A DNA stretch of 64,000 nucleotides from Corbicula japonica. Taxonomy: Eukaryota; Mollusca; Bivalvia; Venerida; Cyrenidae. The stretch spans positions 11,653,338 to 11,717,337 of the forward strand of contig JAZAYU010000012.1 of assembly GCA_038501625.1 (NCBI GenBank), read 5' to 3'. The notes below the pieces were generated by a model, which was not told where the DNA came from, searched no databases, and was given only the letters and a program-made list of their open reading frames with translations. This document shows positions 53,998 through 64,000 of this stretch, piece by piece. Numbering within the stretch: the stretch's first letter is position 1; each line of letters begins with the position of its first letter. Made by a program: the position numbers and the translations under genes.

Positions 53998-54916
53998 ATA
54001 ATAAAAAAAAAAATAAAAAAAAAATAACACAGATGGACATCTTTATTTCGTGACAGCAATGTTTTTTTTTGCCTCAAAACCAACCAGATATGAACCCGAT
54101 ATGAACGCATATATAATCATTTTGGCTGATATAATGCCTTGAACCCAATTAGATCAAAGACTGCTAGAACACACAGTATTTTGTATAGTAAAGTTTCTTC
54201 TTTTATAATTTAAACGACTTACCTTCAACTGTGACCTAAGAAAATGGTAAAAAAACGAACACACTAAATCATTAATATTCCCGTGTGGTTCTTATATTTT
54301 ATATACAGAAATCTATCAATCCATGTATCAGAAACATCACTTCCCAATGTTAAATCCAATTACAATAGTCTTGTAAATCAAAATTTGCTGAGATTTTAAG
54401 TACGCTATTACTTGTTGGAATTTATTGGTTACATTTTGTCATGTGCATTGAACTTGTCAATGTTTAATTTTTATGATAATGATAACCTGAAATATGATCT
54501 ACCATAAGGAATTTCACGATCGTTTAATGCAGAAAATACATTGTGCTAGGACAAAGACTTTCGATTAATAAATAATAATTTTGGCAGATCGGCAATTTTT
54601 TTTCAGACAGGAATGCAGACTTCTGACAAATGATTTAAGCGTAATTTTATCTCAAAAGACGAAAGGTCATTTCTAGACCACTTTGAATAAGCATTGTTTA
54701 TTTCGTGAATGCATGCGCGTGTGGTGATTTTCTCGTTTAAAAATAGCAGGCAAACCTAAAGACAGTCTCAGAAAAGTACATTTCCTCCCGAAAACTAAGC
54801 TGGCAATGATTATAATTGCATAAAAGCCATGGTTATTAAGAACTATCGTGAAATGATTAATGAAATGATTTGCCATTAAAAACGGTACTGAACTAGATGT
54901 TTTTTGTGAAAAACGC
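53205..54916. other. intergenic; poly(A) tract at 53969-54027
   Basis: Contains a long A-rich tract interrupted by AATAATAATA (53969-54027) and the phrase ACGCGTTTCGACATATAAGT (53509-53529), of a type seen in other invertebrate repeats. No gene recognised. Confidence 0.45.
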
Positions 54917-56613
54917 ATGTCTCCCCCCTGCGCCGCCCCCCCCCCCCCACCTGCGCCCAGACCCCTGTGACCTTGACCTTTGACCTACTGATCCCATAAT
55001 CAATAGGGTTCTTCTACTCAAGAAGGGTTATTACCCTATTTAGTTTGAAATAGGGTAATAGCCCTTATTGAGTAGAAGAACCCTCGGATAAGGTTTTTAC
55101 TCTTCGGGGCCCCTGTGACCTTGACCTTTGACCTACTGACCCTTAAAATCAATAGAAGTCCTCTACTTAATAAGGACATCCATCGTATGAAGTTTAAAGG
55201 GTCTGGGTAAAATAGAACTCCTGTTATTGAGTGGAAACCGTTTTCACTCTTCAGGCCCCTGTGACCTTGACCTTTGACCTACTGAACCCAAAATCAATAG
55301 GGTTCTTCTAAGTAAAAAGGGCTATCACCCTATGAAGTTTGAAGGCTGTGGGTCAAACGGTACTCCAGTTATTGAGCAGAAACGATTTTCACTCTTCAGG
55401 CCCCTGTGACCTTGACCTTTGACCTACTAACCCCAAAAGTAATAGGGTTCTTCTACTCTATAATGGCTATCAACCTATGAAGTTTGAAGTCCTTGGGTCA
55501 AAGGGTACTCAAGTTATGGAGCAGAAACGGTTTTCACTCTTCGAGCCCGTGTGACCTTGACCTTTGACCTACTGACCCCAAAATCAATAGGGTTCTTCTA
55601 CTCAATAGGGGCTATCATCCTATGAAGTTTGAAGGCTGTGGGTCAAAGGGTACTTGAAGTATTGAGCGGAAACGGTTTTCAATCTTCGGCCCCCTGTGAC
55701 CTGGACCTTTGACCTACTGACCCCAAAATCAGTAGGGTTCTTCTACTCAATAAGGGGCTAAAACCCTATGAAGTTTAAAGGCTTTGGGTCAAAGGATACT
55801 CAAATTATTGAGCAGAAACGGTTTTCACTCTTCGGGTCACTGTGACCTTGACCTTTAACCTACTGACCCCAAAATCAATAAGGTTCTTTTACTCAATAAG
55901 GGCTATCACCCTATGAAGTTTGAAGGCTTTAGGGTCAAAGGGTACTCGAGTTATTGAGCGGAAACGGTTTTCACTTTTTGGGTCACTGTGATCTTGACCT
56001 TTGACCTACTGACCCCAAAATCAATAGGGATCTTTTACTTAATAAGGGCTATCACGCTGTGAAGTTTGGAGGCTCTTGGTCAAAGGGTACTCGAGTTATT
56101 GAGCGGAAACGGTTTTCACTCTTCAGGTCACTGTGACCTTGACCTTTGACCTACTGACCCCAAAATCAATAGGTTTCTACTACTCAATAAGGGCTATCAC
56201 CCTATGAAGTTTGGAGGCTCTGGGTCAAAGGGTACTCGAGTTATTGAGCGGAAACGGTTTTCACTCTTCAGGTCACTGTGACCTTGACCTTTGACCTACT
56301 GACCCCAAAATCAATAGGGTTCTTCTACTCAATAAGGGCTATCATCCTATGAAGTTTGAAGATTCTTGGTCAAAGGGTACTCGAGTTATTGAGCGGAAAC
56401 GGTTTTCACTCTTCGGGTCACTTTGACCTTTGACCTACTGACCCTTAAATCAATAGGGTTCTTCTACTCAATAAGGGCTATCACCCTATGAAGTTTGGAG
56501 GCTTTGGGTCAAAGGGTACTCGAGTTATTGAGCGGAAACGCAGTGTGACTGACGGACTGACGGACAGACGGACAGGGCAAAAACAATATGTCTCTCCCAG
56601 AGGGGGGAGACAT
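54917..56613 (+). mobile_element. pearl/Helitron-like element with ~145-bp tandem core (11 copies)
   Basis: The left end ATGTCTCCCCCCTG matches the reverse complement of the right end (CAGAGGGGGGAGACAT). Between them the core unit recurs with TGACCTTGACCTTTGACCTA at or near 54967, 55115, 55261, 55406, 55551, 55696, 55842, 55988, 56133, 56278 and 56421. It ends with a short tract of ACTG/ACGG words (GACTGACGGACTGACGGACA). Tandem core plus ACTG/ACGG tract plus ends is the layout described for bivalve pearl elements and related non-autonomous Helitrons. The plus frame at 56488-56874 is chance. Confidence 0.75.
55005..55085. repeat. hairpin from an inverted core fragment
   Basis: AGGGTTCTTCTACTCAA...TAGGG is followed after a few bases by its reverse complement (TATTACCC... 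/ TTGAGTAGAAGAACCCT), an inverted duplication of ~37 bp arms within the first core units. Confidence 0.8.
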
Positions 56614-58093
56614 AATAATAAAGGGAGACTTCTCAAATTGACTTGGCACATTATGCATTTACAACCATGGAACTGCCAAAAGCAAATGTATTTCCCACTT
56701 GAGTTTAAACCAGGTTCTAGGACGAACTACTCGACAAGCTTTCGATCATTTCGATTATTTTTTATTACTTTACTGAGATTTAAATCAACAAGAACATTGT
56801 CACTGCGTAACTTTTCAATCATTGAAAAGTTTGAATCTAAATACAAGTATAAGACAACAACTTGTAGAAAATGAACAGTTTGGAGATATAAAAATAAACA
56901 CGTGCAGATTTCAAAGCTTACAGTAGTAGGTTAATGTGTAAAAAGTACTAGCAAGATTCGAGTAATTGATCCCACGCAAACAACAATTCAGAGCTTTTTT
57001 GTAAAAAGGGGATGAAAATGAACGTGTGTAAGAGCAAGATTTGATGAATTTCATGAAACAATAATGCTAAAATGTTGACGAGGCTACACACCTCGTATCT
57101 TTGTGCGCGCCGGTGGGGTTGGGGGGGGGGGGGGGGGGGGGGGTTAAATACTCCAACCCATCTCTCAGCCGCACACCGTAGCTTGTGGAAATGACACCCA
57201 CTGCCTTAGACAATGGTTCTTCTGATGTCATTAAATGGGTTGCTAAGTTGAGTCCTCTGAAAAAAATCCTCCCCCCCAAAAAAACAACAACAACAACAAA
57301 AAAAACAAACAAACTTTAAAACTTTAGGATAGACAACAAATGGATGATACAGGACAAAAGTAAATCACAATACCACCTTGAACCTATGTGAGCTTAAAAT
57401 GTGAAAAGGCTTAACAATTATCTGTAGGTTATGAGAAACCTTAAATCCTGAAAATTTGTTGATTTATAAAGGGAAAATAAAGATGATCAACAATAAATAA
57501 TAATCACATAGAAACCTGAATTTCAGGCATATTCCTGAAAACATTCACTTATGCATCTGAGGGCATAGAGCTAGGCCAGTTATCGTTCCTATTATCACAC
57601 ATTTTGTTTTCATGAGTCTATCCAAACCGAAGTTACTATTAAATACCATGTTGTCTAAAAATTTGCATTTCGATTATTAAACCGACTAGGTAGATAACCA
57701 AAGTTCCTTTTTATAAGCGTACATGACACACTGGTACACACTTCTATAAAGCTAGGCAAAAGAAAAATTGCTAAACAAATTTTACCAAATCGGCTATCGA
57801 CCGACACCTAATATTAATTCTTCTGTTGCGTTTCTCTTAAAAGGAAAAAAAGAAATATAGAAGTATAATCGACTTTTATCCGTTTTTTAATTATGATCGG
57901 TTTACACCTGGAATCTAGAAAGTTTAGGGTAGGTAACAATATTTTCTTCCAGCCTAAAACTAAAATTCTTTAGAATTGAAACAAGAGGGCCAAAGGCCCT
58001 ATCGCTCACCAGATTCTTGGATTCATGAAATGAAAGGTAGAATTTTTTTTCAAGAAAATAACAAATACACAGCTGACTTTGCAACAATTTAAA
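56614..58093. other. intergenic; G27-type run at 57117-57143
   Basis: The plus strand has a run of ~27 G broken only by TT at its start (57113-57143). The rest has no recognised gene. At 57980-58020 the phrase AGGGCCAAAGGCCCTATCGC with CTCACC is a hairpin typical of bivalve dispersed repeats. Confidence 0.55.
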
Positions 58094-59354
58094 CAAGAGC
58101 TATCACTGAAGGTGATTAATACCCCCGCAATACTGCTTTGTCGGAGTATACTGAAATAACTTTCCCATCTTTTTACCTAACAGTGAATGAAATATTCAAT
58201 AGTGCTCCCCTTCAAAAATTAATGGACTAGATCCAGATAATAAATATGTCTACCACATCGACACTTCATGCTAAACACATGATTTCAGTTTCAAGTCAAT
58301 ATCTTGAAAATGTATTACTTCGCATCACAAGATTTTGTTAAATCATTCCCCTTCAAAAAATAATGGACTGACCTACATGAAAAATATGTTACACAAATCT
58401 ACACTTCAAGCCGAACATATTATGTTTTAAGTTTGAGGTAATTACCTTGAAAACTTTACCAGTAATTTGCATCACAACATTTTGTTAAATAGTGCTCCCC
58501 TAAAAAAAAAAGGACTGATCCAGAAGGAAAAATGTCTTGCACATGCACAATTCATCCCGAATATATGTTAAAAGTTTCAAGTTAATATTTTGAAAACAGG
58601 AGAAATAGTTTGTGTCATAAGATTTTGTTAAATAATGCTCCCTCCCAAAAAATAATGAGATTGATCCACAAAAAAATATGTAACTTAAATGCACACTTCA
58701 TGCATAATTCATTATTTCAGTTTCAAGTCGAAATGTTGAAAACTATAGAAGTTGCAGAACACAATTTTGTTTAATCACGTCCCCTGCAAAAAATAATGGA
58801 CTGATCTTCACGAAAAATATTTCATGCACATCTACACTTCATGTCAAAAATATGTTTAAAGTTTCAAGTCAATATCTTAAAAATTGTAGAAGTTGACATC
58901 ACAAGGTTTTGTTGAATTGTGCTACTTCCCTTCTAAGAAATAATGGACTGATCCACATGAAAAATGTCATGCAAATCTACTCACAAACGTATGTTAAAAG
59001 TTTGAAAACTGGAGTAGTTTGCATTATAAGATTTTGTTAAATAATGCTCCCCTCCCTAAAAATAATGGACTGATCCATAAAAATATGTCGCTTAGATGTG
59101 CACTTCATGCAGAACATATGATTTCAGTTTCAAGTCAATATCTTGAAAACTGTAGAAGATTGCATAACATGGTTTTATTTAATAATGTCCCCTGCAAAAA
59201 ATAATGTACCTGATCCACACAAAAAATATGTCACCCACATCTACACTTAATGCCAAAAATATGTTTAAAGTTTCAAGTCAATATCTTAAAAACTGTAGAA
59301 GAAGTTGGGGTCACAAGATTTTGATGAATCATACTCCCCGTCTAAAAAATAATG
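58094..59354 (+). mobile_element. pearl-like element, first copy (truncated right end)
   Basis: Starts GAGCTATCACTGAAGGTGAT plus TAATACCCCCGCAATACTGC. About nine ~140-bp units follow, each with AAAATAATGGACTGATCCAC, AATATGT, CACTTCATGC and AAGTTTCAAGTCAATATCTT. It ends without the expected GGGGGTATA terminus, running into other repeats at 59355. Confidence 0.75.
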
Positions 59355-59900
59355 GACTGAATCAGTGTAGATCCAGATCAGTCAGCATATCCCTACCGTC
59401 TGAACAAAATCTACACTGTTAGCTTTTTTATTTGTTCAGTTAATTCTGACTAAAATGCGACCAGTGCAGATCCTGAACAGACGACACAAATGAGCCAGCT
59501 GATCTGCATCTAGACTGTTGGCATTGCATAAAAATATGTACATATGGAGGAAGGGTTAAAGACTGGTTTGGTCACGATCATGGCCAAAGACAATAAAACT
59601 GAGACTAGAAACCATACTCAATTCTCAAGCATCTGACTGCCGAAAACTGATGCTAGTCTTAGAAAAAAAAATAAAATGCTGGAGGCCTGAGACCTTTAAT
59701 TAACTTGCCATTTTTGTACATACACTGTATACACCATAACCCTTTCCTCCTTATATAAGCATTTTAACACATGTGCGACAAGCCTAGATCCAGATCAGCT
59801 GGCACATTCGTGCCGTCTGATCAGGATCTGCACTGGTCCCATTCTAGTCAGAAATAACCTAATGAATCAAAAAGCGAATCTGGTTGATAACTGTAGAAAA
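59355..59900. repeat. two copies of the GATCCAGATCAGCT dispersed family
   Basis: 59355-59545 and 59740-59900, matching 4140-4385 and 4775-4920. Together they separate the two pearl-like elements. Between them at 59585-59670 is a fragment resembling the short hairpin elements. Confidence 0.65.
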
Positions 59901-59929
59901 TCAAAGGTTAAAAACAGAATATAAAAGAA

Positions 59930-60330
59930 AAATAAAATTAAAAACCCCAGTGCGGGGCCCCTGGGCAATTCAAGAACATGATTTTAATAATTTGAGTAGA
60001 GATCATCAATATCAATATTCATACCAAATTTGATGACAATCGGATAAAAAATGTTACCTCTATTGCATTAACAAAATTTTTGCTTTAATCTGACCTAGTG
60101 ACCTAGTTTTTGACCCAAGAAGACCCAGTTTCGAAAGGGATTGCCACACCACTAAGAGAAACATTCTGACCAAGTTTGATGAAAATCGGTTGAAAACTGT
60201 GGCCTCTATCGCGTTAACAAACAAAATGTTGACGGACGACGGACGCCAGATGCCGGACGACGGACATCTGGTTCCCCCTCTGATCACAATAGCTCACTCA
60301 GAGCCTTTGGCTCTGGTAAGGTAATAAAAA
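59930..60330. repeat. bivalve dispersed repeat with GACGGACGACGGACGCC end
   Basis: Contains CCAAATTTGATGACAATCGG, TGACCTAGTGACCTAGTTTT, CCAAGTTTGATGAAAATCGG (a diverged internal duplication) and the GACGGACGACGGACGCCAGA block, closing with AGCTCACTCAGAGCC/GGCTCTGG. A type I recognise from bivalve introns and intergenic DNA. Confidence 0.65.
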
Positions 60331-60335
60331 ACTAG

Positions 60336-62020
60336 AGCTATCACTGAAGGTGATTAATACCCCCGCAATACTGCTTTGTCAGAGTATACAGAAATGATGT
60401 TTGCATCTTTCATGGGTGAAAGTTGAAAGATAATTGAAATCCTGAAAATTTGCTGCAAAAGTTGTGTTTAAAAATAGCGACTTGGGTTTTCACCAGACGT
60501 AAACAAAACTGTAAAAGTAGTTGAGGTCACAAGGTTTTGTTGAATCGTGCTCCCCTTCTAAAAAATAATGGACTGATCCAAATGAAAAAAAAATATGTTA
60601 TGCAAATCTAATCACCAACGTATGTTAAAAGTTTGAAAACTGGAGAAGTAGTTTGTGTCACAAGATTTTGCTAAATTATGCTCCCCTCAAACCAAATATG
60701 TCACTAACATGCACACTTCATGCAGAACATATGATTTCAGTTTCAAGTCGATTATCTTGAAAACTGTAGAAGTTTTCATAACACGATTTTGTTAAATCAT
60801 GTCCCCTGCAAAAAAGAATGGACTGATCCACACAAAAAAAATGTCACGCACATCTACACTTCATGCTGAACATATGTTTAAAGTTTCAAGTCAATATCTT
60901 AAAAACTGTAGAAGTAGTTCGTGTCACAAGATCTTGTTGAATCATGCTCCCCTGCTAAAGAATAATGGACTGATCCACATGAAACAAAGTATGTCATTGA
61001 AATCTACTCACAAAGTTTGAAAACTGGAGAAGTAGTTTGCATCATAAGATTTTAAATAAAAGATTTTGTTAAATAATGCTCACCTGCAAAAACTAATGGA
61101 CTGATCCACAAAAAAATTATGTCGCTGACATACACACTTCATGCAGAACATACAATTTTGGTTTCAAGTCGATATCTTGAAAACTGTAGAAGTTTGCATA
61201 ACACGATTTTGTTAAATCATGTCCCCTGCAAAAAATAATGTTCTGATCCACACGAAAAATATGTCATGCACATCTACACTTCAGGCCGAACATATGTTTA
61301 AAGTTTCATATCAATATCTTAAAAACTGTAGAAGTAGTTCGTGTCACAAGATTTTGTTGAATCATACTCCCCTGCTATAAAATAATGGACTGATCCACAT
61401 GAAACAAAGTTTGTCATGGAAATCTACTCACAAACTTATGTTTAAAGTTTGAAAACTGGAGAAGTAGTTCGCATCATAAGATTTTAAATAAAAGATTTTG
61501 TTAAATAATGCTCCCGTCCAAAAAATAATGGAATGATCCACAAAAAATATGTCGCTTAAATGCGCACTTCAGGCAGAACATACAATTTTAGTTTAAAGTC
61601 TTATATCTTGAAAACTGTAGAAGTTTGCATAACACAATTTTGTTAAATCATGTCCCCTGCAAAAAATAATGGACTGATCCACACGAAAAATATGTCACGC
61701 ACATCTACACTTCATGCCGAACACATGTATCAAGTTTCAAGTCAATATCTTAAAAACTGTAGAAGTAGTTCGCGTCACAAGATTTTGTTAAATCGTGCTC
61801 CCCTCCGAAAAATAATGGACTGATCCACATGAGAAAAAAAAAAGTTCGCGCAAATGTACTCACGAACATATGTTTAAAGTTTCAAGTCGATATCTTGAAA
61901 ACTGTTGACGCTGTAAGTGCCACAGACAGACCGCCCAACGAACCAACCAACGAAACAACGAACCAGCCGGATGATGACTCCTATATACCCCCTATACTTC
62001 GTATGCGGGGGTATAATAAA
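60336..62020 (+). mobile_element. pearl-like element, complete copy with ~140-bp core array
   Basis: Starts GAGCTATCACTGAAGGTGAT plus TAATACCCCCGC and ends GCGGGGGTATAATAA, so both ends share TATACCCCCGC in inverted orientation. The core array (about 60500-61905) has ten or so units, alternating two variants (with and without the TGCAGAACATA block), which gives a ~280-bp higher-order period. After it comes a short AACG/ACCG-rich tract (CCGCCCAACGAACCAACCAA), the place of the pearl microsatellite. Frames across it are artefacts. Confidence 0.8.
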
Positions 62021-64000
62021 TGAGAACAAGTTATTGAACACAGTTTAAAGCTACATTATCACTGTATTCCGAAAGCTGAGTTATATACATGTATAATACA
62101 AAGTTAGCCGCAGGTACATTAGCTTTCAGAGTAAGCAGGGAGTTCTGGTTCAAATGGTGGTCGCTGATCTTGTGACGAATGCTGGATGGTACCGCGTTGT
62201 CTGCCAAACACTACGCGCATTCTTTTGTGGGGAATACTTCACGTCGATCATTTGCTACTCGTGGACGCACATCTGCTTTCATATTTTACAAGACATAAAT
62301 GCCGGTTTTGGAAAACACATGCGCTTCAACAATCTTCATAGTAGCTAACTGGCGAATCTTAAAGCTATTTGTTCACATTTCTGGGTGGAAAACTTTAATA
62401 TCTCAATTGTTGTAAATATAAATTGTACCACTCTATTATGCCTGTGTCTATAATGGTGTCTTTGGTACTTTCTTGTATTTAGTTGTTCCGTTGTTTGGAA
62501 ATTAGTTATTATTTTCAAGTAATACTAGTTGATTTTGTGTGACTGAAACTTGTTATTTTACATAATTAAGTTATTTCAGATAATGCTTCACATAACGGAT
62601 TATAGAGGTGGTATTTGATTGTTTCAGTGAAATACTGAAGATTTTATTTCAAAAGCGAACATCAAAAACGGATAAAGGTATCTTACAACTGGCACACAGC
62701 AGACTGCATTTCACAGTGATAGAAAACAGTCACAAGTTAATACTTGTAAGAAAGTCTCAAGTACTATTAATAAAACAGTATTTTTTTGTTTCTTCTAAAA
62801 ATGGCACCACCTACAATGTTAAAGATATCAGATATAAGACACATTTGTTGTGAACCTATGGAAAAGATGGACAGTTTGCATCTGGTTACAGCATTATTTA
62901 TTAATTCTGGTGAAATACTTTATTAGCTGTGTTCTCAGATAAATGTTTTCCACTTCCCAGAGCCTCGCATTTAAATTATTTCTTATTAAGAAAACCATTT
63001 TCTCTCAAGGTTTTTGTTTTGCAGTGCAACTTTTAAGCTAAATGCAAAATTTTGGGCCGAGATAATTTTAGTTGAGAGGAATTACCACTGTAAATGGTTA
63101 CAGTATTCCCTATTCCTGTATTTCCATCCCCCTTATGGAATTTGTCAAATACTTCAGAATAAGATAATATAAATGTTAAAGCCACAATAAACTTGCCAAA
63201 CAGCATATTTTGTATTAACCAAAACATTTTAGATTTCACCTGTATGAATAATAACACAAAAAATAAACCTTACAATAAGAAAAGGGTATTATCTTATTGA
63301 TTTACAGCATGTTTTGGGCGTTTTTCGGATCATTTATTTTGTTTACAAAACAAACAGCGAATCTTTCCGAGCTGATTCTCGGCAACTCTCGGCAGGCGAA
63401 GGTCGCTAATTATACAGAATGACATCACTGCGTTCTAACGGTCCACTTACGGAAAAAACCGATAACTTTTCGCCGAGTGATTGTAAACATTGGTTAGTAA
63501 TTTTGTGGGCTACAAAAATACTATTCGGACCGGGTCTCAATGATTGGGGATTATTTGAGGACATAAATAGTTGGTCATTTATACTTTCTTTTGAAAAGGG
63601 TCAACGTGGTTAATTAATTTTCACAATGAAAAAAAAAACGTTTTGGCAAGTTTATTGTGGCTTTAAAATATCATGATGATCAAAAGAGCATTCTTTGTTC
63701 AATGAAATGGAACATTAAAACTGACAATCAATGCTTATATATGCATTTTTTGTTGTTTAGCAGACACACAACTCCGGTGAAAAAAATGGCCACCAAATTC
63801 CTATAAACGTCTTTTTCTGTAAGAACCTGAGTGAGGAATGTGTTTTTACTTTTTCAAACTTGTTTTTGTGTTCATACCATGCATATAGGTAGGAATCAAA
63901 ACTTTCTTGATGCATTTTAGCAGTTTTGCAACATAATATTAATAAAAGCTATTTTTATCACATGGTGTGTTTTCGGATATTAAGCGATTCTTGGATAAAT
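62021..64000. other. right end of window, nothing recognised
   Basis: Two kilobases with no confident exon. GAGTTCTGGTTCAAATGG at 62139 could be a weak B box. The plus frames at 62154-62348 and 63419-63613 (64 residues each) resemble no family I know. Confidence 0.4.

Noticed and set aside
56488..56874. 128-codon plus-strand ORF
   Set aside because: Begins in a pearl-like core unit and runs through the ACTG/ACGG tract and unrelated flank; no domain.

Overview
The window looks like nuclear DNA from a bivalve mollusc. It is AT-rich and gene-sparse, its genes are split by introns, and it is crowded with repeats of a kind common in clams, oysters and mussels: Helitron/pearl-like elements with tandem cores, short non-coding dispersed families, tRNA-headed SINE-like units, long microsatellites and palindromic MITEs. 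Species cannot be named from the sequence alone.

Four protein-coding loci are well supported, all on the minus strand. (1) 1867-5437: the first three recognisable coding exons of an HSPA12-type Hsp70-like ATPase; the gene runs off the left edge. (2) 9215-10921: one long exon for a 568-residue protein with two B-boxes, a coiled coil and a C-terminal propeller-like region (TRIM-like, no RING). (3) 29676-32329 and (4) 50325-51442: two paralogous two-exon genes for proteins with a long low-complexity N-terminus and a single BIR (IAP-type) zinc domain at the extreme C-terminus. Both have a phase-1 intron at the same place in the BIR and a last coding exon of exactly 146 nt.

Mobile DNA fills much of the rest. 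A 6.2-kb element (12337-18549) has ~115-bp terminal inverted repeats, a broken minus-strand DDE integrase-like transposase, a broken plus-strand gene, a 28-bp minisatellite and a nested mariner-like element. A truncated, deleted non-LTR retrotransposon lies at 24790-26845 and a Ty3/gypsy integrase fragment at 6372-6689. Three copies of one TTAA-flanked palindromic MITE family lie at 27962, 28931 and 48385; copy 2 ends 44 bp from the stop codon of the first BIR gene. A palindromic MITE sits between TA microsatellites at 11434-11820. Pearl/Helitron-like elements with ~145-bp cores occupy 54917-56613 and 58094-62020. A ~3.1-kb polypurine minisatellite lies at 34830-37930, and two ~470-bp direct repeats lie at 38936 and 39922.

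The most unusual pattern is that three of the four genes carry short tandem duplications whose unit spans an exon/intron boundary: the HSPA12 exon-2 donor (about 12 units), the acceptor plus start codon of the TRIM-like exon (about 6 units) and the acceptor of the last exon of the second BIR gene (about 3 units). These give arrays of decoy splice sites or decoy start codons beside the real ones.
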